A program made the translations under genes and the position numbers. Below are positions 42,775 through 50,216 of a stretch of DNA of 64,000 nt, piece by piece. Under the pieces are notes generated by a model that worked only from the letters and a program-made list of their open reading frames with translations, was not told where the DNA came from and searched no databases. Each line of letters begins with the position of its first letter. Positions within the stretch are counted from its first letter, which is position 1. Location: contig JACRBG010000017.1 in NCBI GenBank assembly GCA_016234595.1, positions 26,634 through 90,633 on the forward strand, given 5' to 3'. Source of the DNA: Chloroflexota bacterium (GTDB lineage Bacteria > Chloroflexota > Anaerolineae > Aggregatilineales > J027).

Positions 42775-43230
42775 CTATTTAGTAAACAGGCCAAAAATCG
42801 GCCAGCGAATAGCAAACTTGGTTTGATAGGTCAGCACGACTTTGGCCTCACAATTATTCTGTAGGCTGATTAGGGCCTTGCTGCTATCTTCCCTCGTCGC
42901 AGTATCGAGCTGTTCAGTGAGAGGGGTAATCTCTCCATCCCGGCATTCGTAGGTATAAATGGTGCCAGATTTGAGGTCAGTGAAGGGGGACTGGACTTTG
43001 ACTTTTTCTCCGCCAATGGTTGTGGTTAATTCCCAACCATCCCGCGCCAAAACTTCAACACTTGTGCTTTCACCTGCGGCAGCGGTCAACTTGGCGGTTT
43101 GGGGGCCGGGGCCAAGTGCGCCAACGCCAACGATAAGCACAATCACTAAACCGATAATCGTAGCTAACCAGTCTTCAGATAACTTTAACGATGCCGACTT
43201 CGATGTAACTGGTGGTTTGGAATCTGTCAT
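42775..43230 (-). CDS. Single-pass membrane protein next to the YeiH-like gene
   Basis: A 151-residue protein with one membrane segment (DWLATIIGLVIVLIVGVGAL, about residues 20-39) and an extracytoplasmic domain of ~105 residues containing two cysteines (TYECRDG, NNCEAK). The 'LSEDWLATIIGL' start is reminiscent of small proteins that sit beside YeiH-like transporters. The stop is 12 bp from the transporter start, so it is cotranscribed and may be an accessory subunit. Function not known. Confidence 0.65.
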   Translation of the reverse strand: MTDSKPPVTSKSASLKLSEDWLATIIGLVIVLIVGVGALGPGPQTAKLTAAAGESTSVEVLARDGWELTTTIGGEKVKVQSPFTDLKSGTIYTYECRDGEITPLTEQLDTATREDSSKALISLQNNCEAKVVLTYQTKFAIRWPIFGLFTK

Positions 43231-43276
43231 GTGAGGTTTCCTCCCCTCAGTACAACTAAAAATTAAAGCAGTTCTA

Positions 43277-43750
43277 TCACCGACCCGAATCAGCCAGTGA
43301 CAAAATTAATGCCAAGTAGATATTAAAAATGACCCATGCCAATAAGCGAAATACCGAGCCAGTAAAACCAGCATTGGCGTTACTGACTAGTTCATTGATA
43401 AACCGTTCTTGATTACGGAAAAAATCTACAATCAACAAGGTAATGGCTGGCCCAGCCACAATTAAATGTCCGGTGGCGGTCATGATCAGGGCATCGGTTC
43501 GATTGTTGACCACTGCCCATACCCCAGTAAAAAAGAGATAGGCCCCCAATGCCAACAGCATGGCCGAGGCAATCATCAGCAGCAGGGTCGCGGTCATATC
43601 AGCATCATCTAGCAGGCCACCAAAGCGGCTGGAAAAAACCCATACCCCCAGTCCGCAGCAAATACCGACCATTGGCCCGCCTACTATTACGGCATAAATC
43701 TTAATCCACAGGGGCCATAACCCAAGTCTTGTTTGCGTTGATTCGGTCAA
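43277..43750 (-). CDS. Four-helix membrane protein, function unknown
   Basis: The 157-residue protein has four hydrophobic segments (IKIYAVIVGGPMVGICCGLG; ATLLLMIASAMLLALGAYLF; ALIMTATGHLIVAGPAITLL; LLAWVIFNIYLALILSL). Short polar loops. No family is recognised. It lies 17 bp after the FemAB-like gene and 46 bp before the next membrane gene, within the same minus-strand series. Confidence 0.6.
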   Translation of the reverse strand: MTESTQTRLGLWPLWIKIYAVIVGGPMVGICCGLGVWVFSSRFGGLLDDADMTATLLLMIASAMLLALGAYLFFTGVWAVVNNRTDALIMTATGHLIVAGPAITLLIVDFFRNQERFINELVSNANAGFTGSVFRLLAWVIFNIYLALILSLADSGR

Positions 43751-43767
43751 TTGCCTACCTCACACCC

Positions 43768-44883
43768 TTATTCCGTTGCCTGACTGCGATTTGATGCTGA
43801 CCGTCGGCGCAATAGGCCGATAATGCGCGGTACAGCTTGTTCATAAACCCAATATAAAGGCGGATAGGGAATGCTGTCCCACGCGCCGATATGTCGTGTA
43901 ATCGTACCACCAAAACCCTCTTTAAACCGATAGACACCCCACATCGGGTCAGCCTCGGTAAATTCGTTGGGCGCTCCCCACCAATCATAGACCGTGCAGC
44001 CCTGTGTTTTGGCCCACCGAATGGCTGCCCATTGCAGTGCATAGGTTGGCTGTAAATCGCGGCTTTCATTGGACGACATGCCATAAAAATACCATGCGGT
44101 CTGGGCAAATCTAAACAAAACAACCCCAGCCAACGCTTTTTGTTCCGCCTCCGCTATAAAAACCTGTGCAAAACCAGCATCTAGCATGGTCTTCCACAAA
44201 TCAAGATAATAGGCAAAAGGGCGCGTTGTAAAACCCTGCCGCTGACCCGTCACCGCATAAATATCATACAGAGTGCGCATATCGGCTTCGTCGCTAGTCG
44301 TTCGCACTGTCACCCCGCCTTTTTCAGCCAGACGAATTTTGCGGCGCGTGGATTGATTCATGTCTGCCAAAAGTTCATCTTCATTGCGGGTCAAATCCAA
44401 CAGCATGGTATTGCGAAATTGCACTTGGCTTGGACTAAAACGCCAGTTCTTTTGCCGTAATTCTCGCAGTACAGCTTGCCCCTGTATATTGGGAACATTC
44501 GGATGCTCTGGGGCGGAATCGTCGGGGAGGCCTGTCGCGGCAATCACATCAGGGTCAATTTTCAACCAGACCGCCAAGCGCTTGCGGGCTAATCCCTGCA
44601 AATGTTCTAACACAGGTGCGAGGGTGGTCGGTTCCAAATCACGGAAAATCGGCCCTTTGGGAATATAGAGGACTTGCAACGGCCCTATACGGCGGGTCAA
44701 CAAACTCGCCGCTGCCACCAATTCGCCAGCCTCATTGTGATAAAAAATACGTTCGGGCGTCCAGCCAGTGGTACGGTGTTTAAATTCGCCCCACTCCCAT
44801 GATTGGAGGATATGGGCTTTGGGCAGAGTTTGCAGGCGTGTATTCCAATCCTGCGCATCGGTAATCCAAATCGGAGCTATCAT
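43768..44883 (-). CDS. FemAB-like peptidoglycan bridge aminoacyltransferase
   Basis: The 371-residue protein fits the FemABX/GNAT fold: a first half with AHILQSWEWGEFKHRTTGW and GPLQVLYIPKGPIF, and a second half with RRKIRLAEKGGVTVRTTSDEADM, YAYYLDLWKTMLD-like helices, ALAGVVLFRFAQTAWYFYGMSS, and YDWWGAPNEFTEADPMWGVYRFKEGFGG (read in parts). Fem transferases add amino acids from aminoacyl-tRNA to peptidoglycan precursors at the cytoplasmic face. The chosen ATG at 44883 overlaps the stop of the upstream gene (ATGA) and follows GGGGTGA by ten bases. An in-frame upstream extension would overlap that gene by 80 bp and is unlikely. Confidence 0.88.
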   Translation of the reverse strand: MIAPIWITDAQDWNTRLQTLPKAHILQSWEWGEFKHRTTGWTPERIFYHNEAGELVAAASLLTRRIGPLQVLYIPKGPIFRDLEPTTLAPVLEHLQGLARKRLAVWLKIDPDVIAATGLPDDSAPEHPNVPNIQGQAVLRELRQKNWRFSPSQVQFRNTMLLDLTRNEDELLADMNQSTRRKIRLAEKGGVTVRTTSDEADMRTLYDIYAVTGQRQGFTTRPFAYYLDLWKTMLDAGFAQVFIAEAEQKALAGVVLFRFAQTAWYFYGMSSNESRDLQPTYALQWAAIRWAKTQGCTVYDWWGAPNEFTEADPMWGVYRFKEGFGGTITRHIGAWDSIPYPPLYWVYEQAVPRIIGLLRRRSASNRSQATE

Positions 44884-45470
44884 GTTGAATATGTCACCCC
44901 GCCACACGAGCAAATCGGCTTTAAAATCGGCGGGAGGGTCATAGTCGTTGGACCAATGCCACACACCATCCCAATCACAGTGTCATTTTTGTCCAACACT
45001 GCCACCCGCCCCCAAGGAGCACGCGCCGCCATCGCTTCGGCCTGCACATCATCCAATTCATCGCGAAATAGGGTAGGGGCACACGCAAAATAAGCATGTT
45101 CCGACAGGCTCTCGTTCAAAACATGCGGGGCAATCTGGCGCAGATAATCTCGCACATCCAGTGCGTATGGGCGGCGTGGTTGGCGGCCCAAGATGCGATA
45201 GCGCAACGGATTAATCAATAACCACACTTCCTCACGCCGTTGCCAGCCACCATCTAGCCACTTCAGCCGTAGCGCCAACATATCCATCAAATACCAGTTA
45301 AGCGATGTCACCCCCACTCGCATCAAAGGGGCATTTCGCCCAAAATCAACTAAGGGCGTTGCGCGGGGATCATTGGTCAACAGTTCAAACCAATCATTGA
45401 GCGTCGCCCAGCCCGGAATAACCGTGAAGCGATTGAGAGGCCGTTCTAGCAAACGATTGGTAATGGGCAT
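44880..45470 (-). CDS. Hypothetical protein between uvrC and the FemAB-like gene
   Basis: A 196-residue soluble protein with a Trp/Arg-rich N-terminal half (RLKWLDGGWQRREEVWLLINP) and a C-terminal segment AARAPWGRVAVLDKNDTVIGM that resembles the middle of a GNAT or a similar acyltransferase strand. It ends with GVTYST, overlapping the next start codon (ATGA). The ATG at 45470 is eight bases after GGGAG. No family is certain; translational coupling suggests a shared envelope role with the FemAB-like protein. Confidence 0.6.
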   Translation of the reverse strand: MPITNRLLERPLNRFTVIPGWATLNDWFELLTNDPRATPLVDFGRNAPLMRVGVTSLNWYLMDMLALRLKWLDGGWQRREEVWLLINPLRYRILGRQPRRPYALDVRDYLRQIAPHVLNESLSEHAYFACAPTLFRDELDDVQAEAMAARAPWGRVAVLDKNDTVIGMVCGIGPTTMTLPPILKPICSCGGVTYST

Positions 45471-45483
45471 AAACCACACTCCC

Positions 45484-47379
45484 TTAGTCTAACGATGCCT
45501 TGATTTGTTCTGCCAATTTAGGGGTAATCCCCGACACAGCGGCTAGCTCTTCAATACTGGCCGCGCGAATAGCCTCAATATCATTGTGAAAGGCCTTGAG
45601 CAATGCCTTGCGTTTCGTTGGGCCAATCCCCGGCACCGATTCGAGTCGGCTGGTAATACCCTTGCGCTGCCGTTGGGCACGGTGTGAAGTGATAGCAAAG
45701 CGATGGGCCTCGTCTCGAATCCGCTGCAATAAATACAGGCCTTCACTCTTGCGCGGCAAGATAATAGGGTCGGCTTGTCCCGGCAAATAAATTTCCTCAA
45801 AGCGCTTGGCAAGGCCAATCACTGGGATATGCTCCAACAGTTCAAATTCCTTAAGCACCTCGACCGCGATACCCAACTGACCCTTGCCGCCGTCAATAAT
45901 CAGTAAATCGGGCAACAACCGCCAAGTTTCGTCTTTATCCACTTTACCGGGAGCAATGGCGTCTGGATTTTCCACCGACTCGATATATCGCTTAAAACGC
46001 CGTGTCAGGGCTTCACGCATAGACTGATAATCATCTGAGCCTTCATGCTCAATCGTTCGGATATTGAATTTACGATACTCGCTCTTTTGGGGTGTGCCCT
46101 GCAAAAACACCACCCGACTCGCCACTGTATTCGTCCCTTGCAGTGTGCTGATGTCATAACATTCCATGCGGGTTGGCGGATTGGGCAATTTCAGCGCCTC
46201 TTGCAATTCACGCAGGCCCGCCTCTTGTTTAACGGTATCTTTAGCCTGTCGAATTTGGAAAAGATTGAGTTGCTCAGTGGCTGTCTCGGAAGCCTGTTTG
46301 ACCAGTGCCTTTTTCTCACCACGCTGGGGCACTTTCAAACTGACCTTCCCGCGCCCATTACGCTTTTCACTCAGCCATTTTTCAAGCGTTTCGGTTTCAG
46401 GCACTTCCACTGGCAAGAAAATCTCCGGTGGAATTTCATAGGCTTCCTCGTAATATTGGATGAGGAAACTGGCTACGATGTCGGGCAGTTCTTCATCTTC
46501 AATATTCACCAGCGGGAAGGTCTCACTGCCCACCATATTGCCCGAACGGATGGCAAACAAAGCCATCATAGCGATGCCCATGTCATCTTGGGCAATCCCG
46601 ATGACATCTTGATCGGCTCCATAATCGGCAATGCGATATTGAAAATTCGTGACCCGTTCAATGGCCTGAATGCGGTCGCGCAAAATCGCCGCTCGCTCAA
46701 AATTTAGGTCTTCCGCTGCCCCTTCCATTTGGGTTTGGAGTTCTTTCAAAACATCCTGCGCCTTCCCTTCCAGCACCCGCATCAAGCCGTTGATAGACTC
46801 ACGATATTCGGCTTGATTTTGCGCCCCGATACACGGCCCGCCACACATTTTGATGTCGTAATACAGGCAGGCGCGTGCATCTTGCCCCGTAATATCACGG
46901 TCACAAGTCAAATAGGGAAAGGCTTTGCGCAGTGCATCTAACATCAAACGAATAGCATAGCTGCTGGAATAGGGGCCAAAATAACGATTGCCATCCTTCC
47001 GATTGACCTGTCGGGTCGTCAATACTTTCGGGAAGGCATCGCGGGTGCGAATCAGAATATAGGGATAACGCTTATCATCTTTCCAGATGACATTATAGCG
47101 GGGCTTGTGGTGGCGAATCAGTTGGGCTTCCGCTGTAAGAGCCGCTACCTCATCCTCCAACACAATGATTTTGATGTCCACCACCCGTTCACGGATCCGC
47201 TGAACCTTGGTTTGCACATTCCCCGGCTGAAAATAGGAACGTACCCGATTCCGTAGGTTTTTAGCCTTGCCGATATAAATAATCGTCCCCTTGCGGTCTA
47301 CCATTTGATAGACGCCGGGGCTGGTTGGCAAATTATTCAGAATCTCTTGGATGTTTTCTGGTGGTATGTAGCTGCTCAT
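45484..47379 (-). CDS. uvrC: Excinuclease ABC subunit C
   Basis: UvrC makes both incisions in nucleotide excision repair after damage recognition by UvrA and UvrB. The 631-residue protein has the GIY-YIG nuclease at the N-terminus (SPGVYQMVDRKGTIIYIGKA, residues ~15-34). Then come the CYYDIKMCGGPC-type cysteine region, the UVR motif for UvrB contact (DLNFERAAILRDRIQAI), the RNase H-like C-terminal nuclease (ECYDISTLQGTNTVASRVVF, read in parts, and DLLIIDGGKGQLG), and helix-hairpin-helix repeats (LESVPGIGPTKRKALLKAF). Length is normal. It is in a run of minus-strand genes starting with the GNAT-like gene. Confidence 0.97.
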   Translation of the reverse strand: MSSYIPPENIQEILNNLPTSPGVYQMVDRKGTIIYIGKAKNLRNRVRSYFQPGNVQTKVQRIRERVVDIKIIVLEDEVAALTAEAQLIRHHKPRYNVIWKDDKRYPYILIRTRDAFPKVLTTRQVNRKDGNRYFGPYSSSYAIRLMLDALRKAFPYLTCDRDITGQDARACLYYDIKMCGGPCIGAQNQAEYRESINGLMRVLEGKAQDVLKELQTQMEGAAEDLNFERAAILRDRIQAIERVTNFQYRIADYGADQDVIGIAQDDMGIAMMALFAIRSGNMVGSETFPLVNIEDEELPDIVASFLIQYYEEAYEIPPEIFLPVEVPETETLEKWLSEKRNGRGKVSLKVPQRGEKKALVKQASETATEQLNLFQIRQAKDTVKQEAGLRELQEALKLPNPPTRMECYDISTLQGTNTVASRVVFLQGTPQKSEYRKFNIRTIEHEGSDDYQSMREALTRRFKRYIESVENPDAIAPGKVDKDETWRLLPDLLIIDGGKGQLGIAVEVLKEFELLEHIPVIGLAKRFEEIYLPGQADPIILPRKSEGLYLLQRIRDEAHRFAITSHRAQRQRKGITSRLESVPGIGPTKRKALLKAFHNDIEAIRAASIEELAAVSGITPKLAEQIKASLD

Positions 47380-47398
47380 AGGCTTTTCTTCGATGCTT

Positions 47399-48556
47399 TT
47401 ATTTCAATGCTTTCTCATAAATCCGATAGTGCCGATCAATATACGCCTGATAACTACGGGTCATGACGTTGACATCTTCGTTGTCTTCCAAAACCCACCC
47501 ACCTTCATAAAACGAATATTTCGTCTTATGCACCATGCTAAACAGGTGGAGTAAAATTGCGCCGTCCACCCCAATACCACGATATTCTTCCTTCACCCCC
47601 ATCAATGGAGTACGTGCCTCGGTAATGACAGGTCGAATTTTCCAATACCACAGGATTTTGAGCAGGCTAACAATTTCCGGCACACCCGGACGTGGATAGG
47701 CTTTTTGAATGGGCTGATTCATATTCGGCACGGCCAACACAAACCCGGCTGGGTTGCCATTCACAAACGCAAAAAACGTGATTTCAGGCGCATAGAATTG
47801 CTTCAAGTCTCGAATGAGTGCATCCAGTTCCCGTTTGGTCAACGGCACAAAACCCCAGTTATCCTTCCATGCGGTATTGTATAAATCATAGATAATCTGG
47901 AAATCTTCATTAATCGTTTTCTGATTGCCTGCCCGCACCGTAATATTGCGCCGCTGATTGTTCTTCTCTACTACCCGCACCAACCGCTCAGGGATGATAC
48001 CCCCTTCTAATCCTAATGTAGATTTATTACCTGCCCATGTCACCACATCTTTGGCTTTGATATACCCTGCCTGATCATAATGTTGGGGATAATAGGCCAT
48101 GTTATAGGGCATCAAAATCATCGGCATCCGGTCATATGCGTCCAGCAACACCCCAATCTCGCCATTGAGATTGAAATTGACCGGCCCGCGAATGGCGTCA
48201 TAGCCCTTGCCCTTGACGTACTCTTCCGCCGTCGTCAATAAGGCTTTGGAAACCGCCGGGTCATCAAAAAACTCAAACGCCCCAAACCAGCCGATATGTT
48301 CTTGCCATGTCTCGTTGTGGCGGTGATTGATAAACGCCGCGATCGTACCAGCGGGTGTACCATCCTTATAAGCGACAAAAAACTCGCCCTCCATATATTC
48401 CCACGAGGCATCATGTTCGCGGTCAAGCAGATGTTTGCGAGTGGATTTTAGCGGTGGCACCCAATAGGGATTGTCTTTGTAGAGCGCCCACGGAAATTCA
48501 AAAAAGGCTTTGTAATCAGTTTTGTTTTCAACTTTACGGACAACAATATTGCTCAT
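47399..48556 (-). CDS. GNAT-like acyltransferase family protein
   Basis: A 385-residue cytosolic protein of the group of large GNAT-like proteins (YghO-type) that combine two related halves. The sequence shows FFVAYKDGTPAGTIAAFINHRHNE (typical β4-loop), FFDDPAVSKALLTTAEEYVKGKGYDAIRGPVNF, NLNGEIGVLLDAY, and a second half with ITFFAFVNGNPAGFVLAVPNMNQ and GVKEEYRGIGVDGAILLHLF (read in parts), where RGIGVD occupies the acyl-CoA pyrophosphate loop. The substrate is unknown. The start has no strong ribosome binding site. It is 19 bp upstream of uvrC, and the terminator of argF lies just upstream of it. Confidence 0.78.
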   Translation of the reverse strand: MSNIVVRKVENKTDYKAFFEFPWALYKDNPYWVPPLKSTRKHLLDREHDASWEYMEGEFFVAYKDGTPAGTIAAFINHRHNETWQEHIGWFGAFEFFDDPAVSKALLTTAEEYVKGKGYDAIRGPVNFNLNGEIGVLLDAYDRMPMILMPYNMAYYPQHYDQAGYIKAKDVVTWAGNKSTLGLEGGIIPERLVRVVEKNNQRRNITVRAGNQKTINEDFQIIYDLYNTAWKDNWGFVPLTKRELDALIRDLKQFYAPEITFFAFVNGNPAGFVLAVPNMNQPIQKAYPRPGVPEIVSLLKILWYWKIRPVITEARTPLMGVKEEYRGIGVDGAILLHLFSMVHKTKYSFYEGGWVLEDNEDVNVMTRSYQAYIDRHYRIYEKALK

Positions 48557-48575
48557 GGCGGGTCTATGCTTTCCT

Positions 48576-48600
48576 AAAAGGGCGGCTTAAACCACCGCCC
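48576..48600 (-). terminator. Terminator after argF
   Basis: On the minus strand GGGCGG (48600-48595) pairs with CCGCCC (48585-48580), a 6-bp stem with a 9-base loop, followed by TTTT. It separates argF from the downstream GNAT-like gene. Confidence 0.75.
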
Positions 48601-48622
48601 ATGCTCTATATGTTTTCGAGGC

Positions 48623-49534
48623 CTAGCGCAATAATTGAACCAAGATAGCTTTCTGAGCGTGCAGACGATTTTCAGCCTGCGGGAACAAGCGTGATTGTGG
48701 GCCATCGGCTATTGAATCGGTAATTTCTTCGCCACGATGGGCGGGTAAGCAGTGCATCACAATCGCGTGGGCTGGGGCCATCTGAATCAGGGGATAATTG
48801 ACTTGGTAGGGTGGGAAAACCTTACGGCGCTCTTCAGCCTCATCTTCTTGCCCCATACTCGTCCAAGTATCGGTATAGAGGACATCGGCATTCCGCACGG
48901 CTTCTTGTGGGTCGGATACCAATTTAACGACCTCATACCCCCCCATGCCAGCGGCCTTATCCAGCGTTTCTTCATCCAACCCATAGCCAGCCGGACTGCT
49001 GATTACTATCTTGAAGCCAAACTTGGCGGCTGCAAACAATAGAGACCGCGTGACGTTGTTGCTATCCCCCAGATACGCGACTGTCAGGCCCTTCAGTTGA
49101 CCAAATTCCTCATAAATCGTCATCACATCCGCCATCGCTTGGCACGGATGATTATAATCACTCAGGCCGTTAATAATCGGCACAGGCGACCACTTGGCAA
49201 GCTCCAAAACATGCTCATGATCAAATACCCGCGCCATCACCCCATTCACATAGCCCCCCAAGACACGGGCTACGTCGGCAATAGATTCGCGTTTGCCTAA
49301 CCCGATTTCGCTGGGGCTGATATAGAGCGCATAGCCCCCTAATTGCTGCATCCCCATCTCAAAACTAACGCGGGTGCGCAATGACGGTTTTTGGAACACC
49401 ATTGCCAACGATTTGCCCTGCAATACTGGACGGTTGCCGCCCGTCCGAAATTCTTTTTTCAAAAACACGGCCTCATCAATGAGCCGCATCAATTCTTCTG
49501 ATGACCAATCAACTAAATCCAAAAAATGGCGCAT
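48623..49534 (-). CDS. argF: Ornithine carbamoyltransferase
   Basis: ArgF makes citrulline from ornithine and carbamoyl phosphate for arginine synthesis. The 303-residue protein contains [15 protein letters not shown] (carbamoyl phosphate S-T/L-R-T-R loop), the [11 protein letters not shown] motif, [20 protein letters not shown] for ornithine binding, [14 protein letters not shown] and the C-terminal [13 protein letters not shown]. The HCLP cysteine supports ornithine rather than aspartate specificity. The ATG follows GGGAGGTT by seven bases; an N-terminal extension to 49600 lacks the usual start. It is separate from other arg genes here and has its own terminator. Confidence 0.95.
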   Translation of the reverse strand: MRHFLDLVDWSSEELMRLIDEAVFLKKEFRTGGNRPVLQGKSLAMVFQKPSLRTRVSFEMGMQQLGGYALYISPSEIGLGKRESIADVARVLGGYVNGVMARVFDHEHVLELAKWSPVPIINGLSDYNHPCQAMADVMTIYEEFGQLKGLTVAYLGDSNNVTRSLLFAAAKFGFKIVISSPAGYGLDEETLDKAAGMGGYEVVKLVSDPQEAVRNADVLYTDTWTSMGQEDEAEERRKVFPPYQVNYPLIQMAPAHAIVMHCLPAHRGEEITDSIADGPQSRLFPQAENRLHAQKAILVQLLR

Positions 49535-49663
49535 CGAAATGAACCTCCCACAAGGGGCAATAAAGTACCATAGGGCGATGATTTTAACACAATCTGTCAC
49601 CCTGTGAATTCAGTGAATACGCTAAAATCTAAATTGCCCTATTTTCACACAGGAGTGTTCAGA

Positions 49664-50149
49664 ATGTTGCTCAATGAATATGTGGAATTTGTGCGGGGCA
49701 AGCTGAGCAAAGTAGGCTTTCAACAAATCGAAACCAGCCTCCCACGCACTGTGGTTTATCATCAAATTGTGCGCCCAAATCGAAAAATGCAAAACGAAGT
49801 CTTTTGTTTTATCACCGCATTACGTGGCAACCTCACCCCCGAAGCCATCGAGCAGTACAGCCAACAAGCCTTTGAGTTCGCCAAACAGCAGAAACAAAGT
49901 TCAAGGCTCTCTACTCGTGCCGTCGCTATCATTGCCTACCCCCTCATTATTGCCGAGACGGTACCCGACGAAGTACGCAAATTTGTCACCAAGCAATATA
50001 AACCCTCGCATTGGGGCAGCTATGAATTTCCGGTAGTGGTGGAACTCTCGACTCAAAAACTGCACTATCGTAAATCAACACCCATTTGGGGAGCGGCCTA
50101 TTATGGTGCGATTCGCAAACAGGCCGATCAGTATTTCCGCATCAAATAA
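49664..50149 (+). CDS. Hypothetical protein (161 aa)
   Basis: A soluble protein without signal peptide, starting with MLLNEYVEFVRG eight bases after AGGAG. It contains a basic N-terminal half and a strand-rich centre (AVAIIAYPLIIAETVPDEVRKF) and ends HYRKSTPIWGAAYYGAIRKQADQYF. No family is recognised; the alternation resembles a small nuclease-like or cystatin-like fold but this is only impression. It is divergent from argF (129 bp) and convergent with the kinase gene. Confidence 0.6.
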   Translation: MLLNEYVEFVRGKLSKVGFQQIETSLPRTVVYHQIVRPNRKMQNEVFCFITALRGNLTPEAIEQYSQQAFEFAKQQKQSSRLSTRAVAIIAYPLIIAETVPDEVRKFVTKQYKPSHWGSYEFPVVVELSTQKLHYRKSTPIWGAAYYGAIRKQADQYFRIK

Positions 50150-50151
50150 AC

Positions 50152-50184
50152 AAAAAGGCGAGAGCATAAACGTATCCTCTCGCC
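50152..50184 (-). terminator. Terminator of the Ser/Thr kinase gene
   Basis: GGCGAGAG (50157-50164) and CTCTCGCC (50177-50184) make a perfect 8-bp stem with a 12-base loop. On the minus strand it is followed by TTTTT. It may also stop transcripts from the convergent 161-aa gene. Confidence 0.85.
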
Positions 50185-50216
50185 ATCGTGTCATTTCTAA
50201 AAATGGATAGGTCTGG

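Noticed and set aside
49535..49600. 22-residue N-terminal extension of argF
   Set aside because: The internal ATG at 49534 has GGGAGGTT at the right distance and yields the standard OTCase start.
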